Positions 12,931 through 22,960 of a stretch of DNA of 64,000 bases are shown here, piece by piece (positions within the stretch are counted from its first letter, which is position 1; the number at the start of each line of letters is the position of its first letter). The position numbers and the translations under genes are program-made. The notes beneath the pieces were generated by a model, which saw only the letters and a program-made list of their open reading frames with translations, was not told the DNA's origin and made no database searches. The stretch is taken from contig CM114271.1 in assembly GCA_050084515.1 (NCBI GenBank), positions 3,720,001 to 3,784,000 on the forward strand. Direction: 5' to 3'. Source of the DNA: Blasia pusilla (taxonomy: Eukaryota > Marchantiophyta > Marchantiopsida > Blasiales).

Positions 12931-13433
12931 CAGCATGTGGATGTTTCCCCTTGGTTTGGGCTGAATTAGAGCCTATTTAAGGAACTTAGTATTTTGAGTA
13001 TATTCCCTATTTCATGAAATTTGACTTTACATATGTAGAAAGTCACATGTGACCCACTATTTTAGGTTTAGGGTCAAGGTGATCTATGTGCACATGAACC
13101 AGGTAGAGGGCTTGCAAGAGCGAAAGAATTCCTCAAGGAGAGAATGCTTGGAAGTTGTTAAAATTAGGGGTCCTACAAACCCATGAGGAATGAAGTGTGT
13201 TAAAGGCCACCTCACTTATATAAGCATAAACTTAAAGCCATAAGACCAACATATTAGTGAGGCTCTCTTCTTAGTCTTAAGGAGGTCCTTTTCTCTCCAT
13301 AAGTGTGTCTTCTCATTTCATAAATTGAATCATACTTAAAAGTTACTAAGGGTAATCTTGTCAATGGTGATAGAACTTAGCATTATTTTCTTTGTTTATT
13401 GTGCAATTGGATTTTTATCATTATATTAGAGCT
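12931..13433 (+). repeat. Probable Ty1/copia LTR with TATA box and primer-site remnant
   Basis: This stretch precedes a copia gag relic in the same orientation. It contains a TATATAAG box at 13217-13224. At 13422-13433 the text TATATTAGAGCT resembles TGGTATCAGAGC, the initiator-tRNA-Met primer site usual in plant copia elements. The left LTR border is not clear and no downstream partner LTR was found. Confidence 0.4.
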
Positions 13434-13641
13434 ATTTTTTAACGTTAGACTTGGTAATTGCTATGTTTCAAATGTTCTTCCATTGGTTTATGTTTCTTTA
13501 CTTTCCATAGTTTTTCTTTATAGGCTTTTTTTTCTTATTCTTCTTATCCAAAATAATAGTCTTATACCTAAGATGGACTTTTGTGTCTTTTCATTGGTAA
13601 AAAAGAGACTCTACATCGCTTTTATTTCATTTCCCATAACT

Positions 13642-14430
13642 ATGGCTTCTTCTTCATTTGATCATTGCCTTGAAAGAAACTTTAGCACATGGTCTTTTTC
13701 TATGATGTATTTATTAAGTGCTCAAAAACTCTTTCAATATGTTGACGGAAAAATCGAGAGACCAAGTGAGGAAAAGGCTCATACGAGAGATAATTGGGAT
13801 GAGGAAGAGATGGAAGCCAGAGCGCATATTATTCTTCATATAAATCCATCACAACAAAGTTATATTAGAAAGTGTAGGATTGCGAAAGAGGTGCTTGAAG
13901 TCTCAGCTGAAATCCTTGAACCATTAGGTATTGCTACATAGCTTACTTTGCAAAAGAAGCTTTACAATCTTCGTTACACAAAGGGCGAGTCCATGGAGAT
14001 ATTTTTTCATCAAATCTTTGACCTTAGGGATGAGTACATTAAGATCAGTGGAGAAAGGAGCAAGTGGAGCATGACATGGCTCATGGTGAACATTTTACTA
14101 GAATCTTGGGATATATTGGTTCAATCAATGGAATCATGGAAGAGATTGTCGAAGAAGACAAGGCGTAAAGAGAAGAGCAAACCTTTAGCTTTCACTTTTT
14201 CGGTGCAATCGACAAGAAAACCCAACCAATGCAAGAAATATGCTAGGTTGGACCAGAGAAAGAAAAGTCGACAGGGAGGATCGAACTTAAAGTTGAAAAA
14301 CATATGTCGGGCTTGTCGATAAATTGGGCATTGGAAGGGTGATTCTAAATGCTCAAAATTGAGGAACTACACAACAATTGCAAGTGTAGTTATGGACATT
14401 TCAACACAAGAGATGGTCAAATGCATTTAG
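13642..14430 (+). pseudogene. Ty1/copia gag (UBN2-type) relic
   Basis: The frame from the ATG at 13642 reads RNFSTWSFSMMYLLSAQKLF and then ARAHIILHINPSQQSYI. After an in-frame TAG at 13939-13941 it continues as LQKKLYNLRYTKGESMEIFF. This is the usual order of plant copia gag (N-terminal L-x-G-x-N-F-x-x-W motif, then the UBN2 core). A CCHC knuckle remnant, C-R-A-C then G-H-W-K, follows across a TAA at 14320-14322 and is damaged in its last spacing. Protease, integrase and RT do not follow. A broken copy without function. Confidence 0.7.
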
Positions 14431-14616
14431 CTAAATGCACCAAGATCATTGGTAGATTTTATCTACATGGATTCTGATATCGATATGCATATCGAAGGGG
14501 ATTAAAGAAAGATCCAAAATTTGCATGAAAGTACATCAATCCAATTATAAGACTAGTATGGAGGTATGAATAAATCATGCAGATCATGAGAGATGAATCT
14601 CACAATTTTGGATTCT

Positions 14617-15004
14617 AAGATAAGAATATCATCTTTATAATACCATAAAAAATCCAAGCTAGACAAACTCCTATCCATCACTCTTAGAAACTCCGTATGG
14701 GTGTTCTTACATCCAAATAGTAAGAACCGCCACTAATATAAGCAATGTCTCCCAAACCAATGTATTCCCCAAAATGTTGTCTTCTTCCTTTCCTCCATCT
14801 TCATAAGAAGCTAATGAGAGCCACCATGGAGATCTAAAGTACTCAAGATCTTTGCATGCTCTATCGCATCAAAGATCTCCTCAAGAGTAGGCATGGCATA
14901 CAGATCTAACCTCGTATGCCGGTTGATACAATAGTAATCGCAACATATCGGTCTATCTATCCAATTGCCATACATGTTCTTCTTCGTTGGCATGACTGTG
15001 GCAA
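14617..15004 (-). pseudogene. Ty3/gypsy reverse transcriptase fragment
   Basis: The minus strand matches the RT of the element at 16911-17690 over about 390 bp. Shared peptide text includes KKNMYGNW, YAMPTLEEIFDA and STLDL. Frames are broken. It sits immediately 3' (minus-strand sense) of the LTR at 15016-15441, so gag, protease and methyltransferase are missing between LTR and RT. This marks a heavily deleted sister copy. Confidence 0.7.
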
Positions 15005-15015
15005 ATGCATACTGT

Positions 15016-15441
15016 CGTGCGCATACATATCGCTGGTCACATCTACACCACACAACACCGATCTTCCCCACACACGGGTCGATCCACACATGTACAAAAA
15101 TCAACTCATACATATACATGGAGATCAAACAACAAAAAAAAGAGTAGTAAAAACGGCACACCTGGCCTAAAACTCCACTCCGCAATCTACATCGGCATAT
15201 CGAGCCTCATCCACCCTTTGCTATCAAGGAATCCGGACGCTAGCACCCTAGTCCTATCTCACACACATACAAGAGAGGTGCTCCAACAGCCCAACATGAG
15301 AAAGATGGCTTAGGAAATCCATCTTCCTCTCTTATATAGAGTTGGGAAGAGCCAAAAGGCTCTTCCCCCAAAAATATCCATCCACTTGGTAACCTGCGCG
15401 CACAGGTTATCAGGGGCGGTGACCTGGTCAACAAGTCATCA
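15016..15441 (-). repeat. Gypsy LTR copy, minus orientation, truncated in U3
   Basis: The minus strand carries the family LTR body: hairpin at 15344-15367 (arms GGGAAGAGCC/GGCTCTTCCC), a TATATAAG-type box, and the transcript start region GGAGCACCT. Its 3' end is GCGCACGACA at about 15016. The first 150 or so bases of U3 are missing and the break at about 15441 abuts the start of a plus-oriented LTR, giving a head-to-head pair. Confidence 0.65.
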
Positions 15442-16285
15442 GTCACATCTGAGTAGCCGATATGCCGAGATCTATCGTGGATAGGGCGAAGGAGCCAGCG
15501 GACTATCTTGAGTGTAACTTTGTCCCACGGTGTCGGATGAGGTTGAGGATAGGTCCATTGTGTCGGGAACGTTGTTTCTCACAACTTTCATGTTGAGGTC
15601 TTTTACAGCCAGATGACTTGTTGAATAGGTCATCCACCCCTGGTAACCTATGCACGCAGGTTACCAAGGGGAGGGCTATTTTTAGGGGAAGAGCCTTTTG
15701 GCTCTTCCCAACCCTATATAAGAGAGGAAGATGGCTTTCCTAAGCCATCTTTCTCATGTTGGGCCGTTGGAGCACCTCCCTTGTATGTGTGTGAGATAGG
15801 ACTAGGGTGCTAGCGTCCGGATTCCTTGATAGCACAGGGTGGACGAGGCTCGATAGGCCGATGTAGATTGAGGAGTGGAGTTTTAGGCCGGGTGTGCCGT
15901 TTTTACTACTCTTTATTTTTACATGAGACAGATGTCAGGGGGCTGATGGGAATTCGTTTTTTGCAGGTAGGCAAGCGAGTTGCCTTGGTCGGGAGCCCCT
16001 GGAGACGCGTGTGTTGCGGGTGTTTGTCATTTTTCTGTTTGGAAGGCCGTGGGCGGAAGCGCTGTCCGTTTTTCTTAGATTTTTTTGGTGCACAGGGATT
16101 GGGGACAGCAACAGAGTGAAGTACGGAGTGGGCGTCGGGTGTACGTGAGTGAGGGTGTCAAGAGAGAAAAGAAAAGAGAGTTAGGGCATTGCAGCCACCG
16201 GGGGCGCTGACGGGCGTTTAGGTCAGCGGGCGCTGGCAGACGGCGGCGGACGGCAGACAGCGGCGGACAGCAGACGGCGGGCGCG
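15442..16285 (+). repeat. Gypsy LTR plus leader fragment, plus orientation
   Basis: It starts GTCACATCTGAGTAGCCG like the copy at 61608 and carries U3 palindromes, a TATA box at 15715-15722 and the same downstream text (GCGGAAGCGCTGTCCG) as the other copies. At about 16285 it breaks off into the RNase H end of an element running in the opposite direction. It is therefore not the 3' LTR of that element but an inverted neighbour joined by rearrangement. Confidence 0.65.
15642..15722 (+). promoter_or_regulatory. LTR promoter: two palindromes plus TATA box
   Basis: Two inverted repeats lie in a row: GGTAACCT/AGGTTACC with an 8-base loop (15642-15665), and GGGAAGAGCC/GGCTCTTCCC around TTTT (15686-15709). 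The TATATAAG box at 15715-15722 starts six bases after the second. The arrangement recurs in the LTRs at 15344, 23351 and 61861. The position suggests a dimer-binding activator site or a transcript-level structure of the LTR promoter. Confidence 0.6.
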
Positions 16286-17690
16286 ACATGGGTTACGACT
16301 CAACCCATCCCCATCCTGGTTCAGCCGACCTAGCCTATGAACCACCTCAAACTCATACTCCTGTAGTAATAGAGCCCACATGGCAAGCTTTCCCGTAATC
16401 AGTGATAAGTGTGAAAGGATTGCCAAATAAATAGCACTTGAAATGTGCCAGGGCCCACACTGCAACCAAGCACTCTCCCTCGTAGGAGTTGTACTTTGCC
16501 TCTGCAATGTTGTTCGATCGGCTCGTGTAAGCCACAACGAACTCCCTCTCCTTGTCATCCCTCTGAGTAAGCATTGCTCCTAGACCCAACATGCTCCAAT
16601 CCGTATATAACTGGAATAGGCGACCCCTAACCGGTCTCTGTAAAATGGGTGAGGACGTCAACCTGTCCTTGAGCTCCCAAAATGCTTGCTCCTGATCATC
16701 TCCCCACAACCAAACCTGATCAAGTCTCCTCAACAAGGTCAAAGACTTTGCGATCGCACTAAAACCCTTGACATACCGTCGATAGAAGTTCGTCAGTCCA
16801 AGAAATGCTCGGTCTCGACTCACATCTGTAGGGCATGGAATCTGCGCAATAGCCTCTATCTTCGTCTGCTGAACGCCTAACCCACTCGGGTATATGGTGT
16901 GTCCCAAGTACTAAATCTGCTCTTGAAAGAATATGCACTTGCCTAGATGTAACTTCAGTCCATGTAACTCCAATCGCCGCAACACCTCCTCCAGGTGTCG
17001 CTCATGCTCCTCAACCGTGGAACTGAAGATAAGAATATCATCTATGTAACATCGTACAAAATCCAAGCCAACTAGAATCCTATCCATCACTCTGTGAAAC
17101 TCTGCAGGCGCGTTCTTCAACCCAAATGGTAAGAACCGCCACTGATACAAGCAATCTCTCCCAAACCAATCTATCCCCCAAAATGTTGTCTTCTCCGTGT
17201 CCTCCAACCTGATGGGAAGCTGATGATAGCCAGCACGGAGATCTAAAGTACTGAAGATATTTGCATGCCCTACCGCATCAAAGATCTCCTCAAGAGTAGG
17301 CATGGCGTATCGATCTGATCTCGTCTGTCGGTTGATAGGACGGTAATCTCCACACATCCGCCTATGTGTCCAATTTCCATACATATCCTTCTTCGCCGGC
17401 ATGAATGTGGGAGATGCATACCCCCCATGTGATAACTCCACAAGTCTTGCTTCCAACAAGTCCTGACTCCTACCCCGAATCAAGGCTCGCTCCATATCGG
17501 AATACCTGTAGGGTCGACGAAAGATTGGCGTATCACTAGCCAACTCAATACGTATCCCGGGACCCTTTAGCGTACCCAAGTCTCTCATACTAAAGGCAAA
17601 ACAATTGACATGCCCTCTTAGAAACCTATGAACTCGCCGTCGCTCTCCTCCTATCAACTTGAGACCTATCACAGGCTCCCAAGTCTCCAT
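16286..17690 (-). pseudogene. Ty3/gypsy reverse transcriptase and RNase H (pol part, broken)
   Basis: The RT has the expected blocks: PAKKDMYGNW, MCGDYRPINRQT, YAMPTLEEIFDAV, STLDLRAGYHQ, FLPFGLKNAPAEF and the catalytic YIDDILIFS (about residues 215-223 of the segment from 17690). A TAG at 16911-16913 interrupts just before YLGH. The thumb/connection (GLTNFYRRYVKGFS) and RNase H (YTDWSMLGLGAML, AYTSRSNN) follow. Near 16400 about 12 codons are lost: FTLITD jumps, with a frame change, to ITGKLAMWALLLQEYEFEV. The frame ends DGDGLSRNP. The integrase that should follow is absent because the copy is cut at about 16285. Confidence 0.85.
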
Positions 17691-17966
17691 TGTGACCTCA
17701 CTTGGAGAGGACGCAACCTCCGCCTTTGGTTGCTATGTAGCAACCCTAGCCACCTCCGCAAGAGCCTCTCCACTCTGACATCCTACACCATGCTCCACAT
17801 CCAAAAAATGAACATGTGCTACTCTGGCCGCCTTCGCACTCTCCGCTCGAATGACATCCCAGGACGTCCATGGGTGCCTATCTCTCCTCGTCTCGCCCCC
17901 ATCCAATGCCTGTACAGACGCTGTAGGCAATGGTCCAACTCGTGGACGTGACGGCATCGATGACAC

Positions 17967-19286
17967 TCAAATCTGTCTCTGCTCAGCCATACCTAGGCTG
18001 ACTATCCATGTGAGACAATTGAGGTCCATCGCCTGCCCCAACACTTGTCTCCGGGATGCCTCAGTCATCCCTGGCACCGTCGTAGTACCTGTAACGAACC
18101 CCATGGCGCACTCGCGCTCATCTGCTGTAGGCTCCTCCAATGCTCCGGTCACCTCATCCCAAATCATGCTTGGCCCACCTTGACGAAAGGCATGGGATGC
18201 TGGGAAGCTCACCAACGTAGGTAAGGCTGCCCTCAACTCCCCCACCCTATTGGTCATGGCCAACAGTGGTCTATCATCCCGTGTCACCACCTGAGATCGA
18301 CGCCCTGAGCCCAAAATAGCATCCCCTGTGAGATCTGGTGCTCTCTGGACTCCATCGTATGCTCGACTCAATACCTCTAATGGTATCAGGTTCGTCCACC
18401 ACAGTCATGGACGATGGGCACGTGATCCAACTCTCGCTGCATCTAACAACACAGCAAGTCCCAACCAGGACCTCACCTGATGCACACTCGTCATTACACG
18501 TGCATGAGTGTCCCCCAACAACGGCACGTTCTCCAAAATGTACGTTGGAGAACATGTCTGACTCTCCTGCAAGTGTCGTACTACTCGCAGCATCTTCCAA
18601 AACATCCCTGACCTCGGATCCTGCAATCCAAATCCTCGGCCAGCTGATGAATGACCTTGACATGGCCATCCAGCAATAACCAAATGAATGGTGCCAACTC
18701 TATCCAAATCCTACGCCCCCACCAAAGAGATGTCGGCGGGTAGTGTATGTTGATATCCTTGTACTACAGATACCAGCAACGACTCAGGATACCTCTGGAC
18801 CAATCTTGCCACGTGACGTAATGATACTTGCCCCGCGGTCTCATCTCTCTCCACATAAAGGTACTGATGCACCCGTATGCCCACCTGCAATACTGCAGCC
18901 AATCCGGTGCTTATCCCTCCAAAGAGATCTAACACCCTAACACCCTCCTCTGGGCACTGCCACACAACGGGTGTGGTATCTAGTGGGGTCAACGTCTCCA
19001 CTCCAAGAGCCCGATCACCACGTGACTCTTGCTGCTCCGGGATAAAGGCATGACTCCATGCCTGCCTCACGAGGTCGTCAACACTCCTCTGTAGCTCTCG
19101 AGTCGTACCCCACAATGGTGAAGAGGTCTCGCCAACATGGGAAGAGACACCCGCCATGGCCTGTCTCTCAGTGGGACTATCTGCTAATGGGACATCCTCC
19201 GCATGTGCGTTCCCCTCCAACAACTCTCATGGCCAGCTAACACTACCTGTGAAAGCTGCCAACGTGGTCATAGACTCACCTCGTGA
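17967..19286 (-). pseudogene. C5-cytosine DNA methyltransferase domain inside gypsy pol (broken by stops)
   Basis: All main motifs of a C5 DNA methyltransferase are in order in one frame. Motif I is VLDLFGGISTGL (18935 downward). The cofactor-site acidic strand is YLYVERD. Motif IV is AGWPCQGHSS with the catalytic Cys (PCQ at 18657-18665), motif VI is ILENVPLL (18525-18533) and motif VIII is LDAARVGSRAHRP. Motifs IX/X are ERECAMGF and RRQVLGQAMDLN near 18000-18053. The enzyme class transfers a methyl group from S-adenosylmethionine to cytosine. Stops at 19227, 18711 and 18405 break it. A domain of about 400 residues sits between protease and RT, so it was made as part of pol. Motif VIII recalls DNMT3-type enzymes, motif IV recalls Dcm-type; class is not settled. 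Confidence 0.85.
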
Positions 19287-19535
19287 TCAACCACCTCGTC
19301 CCGCAAATTGCACGGATAACTGACTCATCCGCCCATCACCTAACCGCCACCCTGGCCGATAAGCAACGGTCTCCTCCCAAAAGTCAAGGATGAATCCTAG
19401 GGGATATAACATTGTACTCCCCACCAACACATCGTACGACTCATCTGGTGTCGTAATCGCACGTGTGCGCACCATAGAACTATCCGTCGCATGCTCTGGC
19501 TGGACTCTGACAACTTTTTCCTGTCGATTCATATA

Positions 19536-19961
19536 CTACGTGGGTGACACGCCCCCAATCAAGGTCTGTATGTGGAAGGGACAAGGCTCAATGTCGGCCT
19601 TCCGTAACCCCAACGCTAAACACGCCGCCTTCCCTAACATCAAGGGTTGCGCTCCCGAATCAAGTAGGACATGCTGCGGGTGGTATACTTTCCCCGTCGG
19701 ACTAACCAAGCAAAATTCTCCAGCTTGATTATCCAGTAATACTACTCCAGGTGTCACCACTGCTCATTCTATGGCCGGTTGAGCTGGCAGATCTACCAAC
19801 TTTTCCGCCGCCGCATGCCATGACTCTGTGGGGAACGTCCCGAGCACCAGCTCTGAGGGCAAGTCCACCACCTCCTCAACTACCTCTGAGGAGGTGGTGG
19901 ACTTCCACCTCTCCACGCTCACACAACATGGCGGCCAGCCGGAACACCTCAGCTGATCCAA
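19536..19961 (-). pseudogene. Retroelement aspartic protease (broken)
   Basis: The frame reads HVLLDSGAQPLMLG, with the catalytic Asp-Ser-Gly triplet at 19653-19661, followed by the hydrophobic run and the later GG of retropepsin-like folds. The protease would cut the gag-pol polyprotein. It is in the same frame as the downstream methyltransferase and RT. Stops occur at 19764-19766 (TGA) and 19536-19538 (TAG). Confidence 0.75.
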
Positions 19962-20268
19962 CTTCCAACGTCGCCAACTCTATGGTGGAGAATAGTGGAA
20001 TCTGACTCACTCTGGTGGCCACCTTCAACACTATGGTTGATACTGACTCCACTCGAGCTGGCATAGGAGTTGTCACTCCAACTCCTCATGACGTCTACGC
20101 ACCTGCCTGAGCTATAGGCACCGCTGGTTTTCGAGGCACCATCGATGGTGTGTGTAGTGCCTCCGACAATGTGAATGACTGTGGAACCCTGGCCTCCCGC
20201 CCATCAGTCCCCTCTAGTGGGTCAATCTCAACTCCACCTCTCGATGGCTTGGTGCCTCTCGCAGCACC

Positions 20269-20673
20269 CTAAGTCACCACTGCAATTGCCTCAACGTGGA
20301 CTACACTACACATAAACACCATACTGGCGAGATCCTCACCCGGGTCAGGGTAAGAGGTAGAAGCTGGAGTCACACTAGCTGCTCGCAGCTCCGTGCCTTC
20401 CCTAAGCTGCATCATCGTCATGGCAACAATCCTTTGCTCCAACTGATTGATGTGTGAGAGAAGTGACGGCTCTGGTGCTCCTGCTCCATCTCCTCTGGCT
20501 GGTGGTGGTGCTCTACCACCACGTCCAAGAAGGACTCCCCGACCTCCTCGAGGACGACCGCCCCCAGGCCCTCGGCCTACCTCTGGACGTGCATCTCGGC
20601 GAAGGTCAAAACATCTATCCCTAGTGTGACTATATGTGTGGCAATAGTCACACTGGGGCTGTGGTGGGGCCAT
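20269..20673 (-). pseudogene. Gag nucleocapsid with CCHC zinc knuckle
   Basis: The frame opens with CDYCHTYSHTRDRC, a canonical C-x2-C-x4-H-x4-C knuckle (about 20612-20652) that binds RNA. An Arg/Gly-rich stretch (RPEVGRGPGGGRPRGGRG) follows, as in many nucleocapsids. It lies in the same frame as the gag segment at 20809-21036 but in a different frame from the protease, consistent with gag-pol frameshifting or with later indels. Confidence 0.75.
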
Positions 20674-20808
20674 CCTCTATGGTTCTTGAGCAATCAGAGG
20701 CGCTTGTGGTCCTCTTCCATGTTGTGGGCAATCTCTCTGCCTATGGGCCCCTCCACACGTCCAACAAGACCACATCGGTCCCTGTTGGGCAACATATGTA
20801 GGTACGGG

Positions 20809-21760
20809 TCATTGCCTCATAGGCTCACGATGCCTGACCCGCTCTCTGGGCACACCGGCCCGCTCCCGTGGTACTAGTGCTGGCTGTGGCACCTGTGGGG
20901 TCATTGTCGCTCGTGGACCCGTCGACTCTCGAGAAAATCCAGCGGTCACTACCTGCTCCTCACTCATGTTGAGCTCAATACGCTCAAAAAACTCAAAGAC
21001 CACCTTCAATATGGGCTTCACAGTGTGAATTAGCACCGCATCTCGGACTCTCCTCCGTATTTCTTGGCCCAGAACCCCGTACCAATACTGGACTGACTAC
21101 ACCTCAGTCACTCCATACGTAGCGATGATCAGCCTCCTCATGCGTGTGAATGCCTCTCTCAGACTCTCATCCGATCGTCGCTGAAAATCCTGTAGACTCT
21201 TCAGCTTGTCGTGCGTACGCTCTAGTAGCTCTTCCCCAACTGGCGGAAGAACTCCACTGTGGGGCTAAAGCTCGGTGACCCTCTACCACAAGAGGTCTCT
21301 GCCACATCGCCTATCTCACTTCCCTCCTCTCCATCTAGTCTCCGGGATGATGGTGTGGGTCTATCTCCTCTCACAATCCCATCATATGCCTCGTGACCAC
21401 TAGTGGACACATACCATGAAGCCCAATACGTCCTCCAAGCATCGATCTCTACTGAATATAGTGATCAAAACTCCATGTAGTCATCCATCGTAGGACCCTC
21501 CAAGTGCTGGAACAACCCCTTCCATGCCATGAAAGGGTTGAACCGTGTCGGGTCCGTATCTCCTAGAAGTCGCACCACGTGTTGAACTCTTGGATAAAAT
21601 CATCTAAGTCGATGGTGCGCACTGCAACCGAGAAATGACACATGCCCCGATGGCCCATGTCGTCCATCTCCTGCCAAGTGATACTGCCTCCGTCTGCGAT
21701 CTCGTCACCAGACCCAATGTCTAGTGATGACGATCCACCCACGGATGGATATCAAGGTAG
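20809..21760 (-). pseudogene. Ty3/gypsy gag (broken)
   Basis: Recognised by alignment to the two other gag copies in the window (29697-30771 minus and 63394-64000 plus). Shared text includes the start region GAGATGGACGACATGGG at about 21655-21675, the FxxxF-W-type capsid pattern and SFSPTVEFFRQLGKSY. The C-terminal part has MSEEQVVTAGFSRES. Several frame changes and stops break it. Gag would build the particle that packages the element RNA. Confidence 0.65.
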
Positions 21761-22960
21761 ATCCTAACTGGTAACCCCTCGGTATCTCACTCCGCTCCGT
21801 GTGACTCCACTACTACTGCTCGCACTACCCCGTTCTTCCGAACCTTGGAAGAACGCTATGATGACAACCCTGTCTCACCCGCTCAAGCACTCAGACTCAC
21901 CGAGAGTCTCCCACAATCCTCACTAGCTCACCTATGCTAATATCAATCTTGTGATGACATACCCGGCCTCACGCACACTCAACACTCGGGCTCACCATGA
22001 GCCTCCCAACTGACTCACCTAACCTAGCGATACTCTCTCGGGCCATACACGCGACCCCTACTCGGCAACTGCCGTATATCCACCAACATGCTACACATGA
22101 AAAGAATCTACACTCGTCACCATCATTGCACCCACCTAGCACCAGCTACTACTCGATATCCAACTCTCTCAATCACATATGACAAGTGCGGGAAAAGGGA
22201 CTCGAATGGGTAACCTGATCACGCCCTCCAACCTACGGTATTGTCAACATGCACTCCCCCATGTGACACGGCAACCTCATGACTGACAAACTCCCGTCGC
22301 AAATCCCATCCACGCTTGCGAATCACCAAATGCAGAAACGAGCTGCGACTGCACCACTCGCCTCAACCACGTCCAATTGCTCAACCTCGTAGCCTGAGTC
22401 AACCTGGTATGGCTCCACTCCTACCACGTATGCCCTTTCCGGCCCCATCAACATGACCCCGACCACATCCGGCCATCCACGTCCGTTGTCCAACTATGTA
22501 GGTCACTTACCACGTCGGTATCCTCACCGCCACCACGTTACCTAAATGGGGGGGGCCTTGGCTCACACCCCTATGGCTCCTTGGGCCCTAAATGCGGGGG
22601 GGGGGCCTTACAGGCCCACCTTATGGCGCTTCAATGGGATGGCGCGCAACCCTATGCGGGCCTCCCAACTGTGGGAAAGGGGGATAAATGCAGGGGGGGG
22701 GGGGCTTACGGCCTCCCCAAATTGCGGGAAAGGGGTGCGTCTCGCAGCCTCTCCGCCTCCGCGCTCGGCTGCCTCCGCCTCCGCCTCTGCACCCTAAACC
22801 TAGCCGCGCCTAGCCCTAGCCATCCTTGCAACCCTAGCCTTGGCGGCTATAAACTCTCAACGTTTCCTTTCTACACTCCCGCCGTGCACCGTTCTCTCGA
22901 CGCTCCAACACTCTGCGTTGCACTCGAACGCTCGTGCATAACCCCCACTCTGTTTTTGTC
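21761..22960 (-). other. Long 5' leader of the gypsy element
   Basis: About 1.2 kb between LTR and gag without coding sequence. It matches, in inverse orientation, the leader of the plus-strand copy at about 62270-63390. Conserved spots are the GTAACCTGATCACGCCCTCC region near 22210 and runs of ten or more G on the plus strand at about 22597-22607 and 22691-22702 (C in the element RNA), beside TTGGGCCCTAAATGC. The primer binding site is not certain; TTGGTGCGAATTAACGAGG near 22970 (minus sense) is a candidate. Confidence 0.5.

Noticed and set aside
16286-16290. The plus LTR at 15442 as the 3' LTR of the main gypsy element
   Set aside because: It is in the opposite orientation, and the integrase and polypurine tract are absent at the join.
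17967-19286. Methyltransferase as a bacterial contaminant or host gene
   Set aside because: It shares one frame with protease and RT and recurs in two other element copies; no splice sites or independent promoter were seen.
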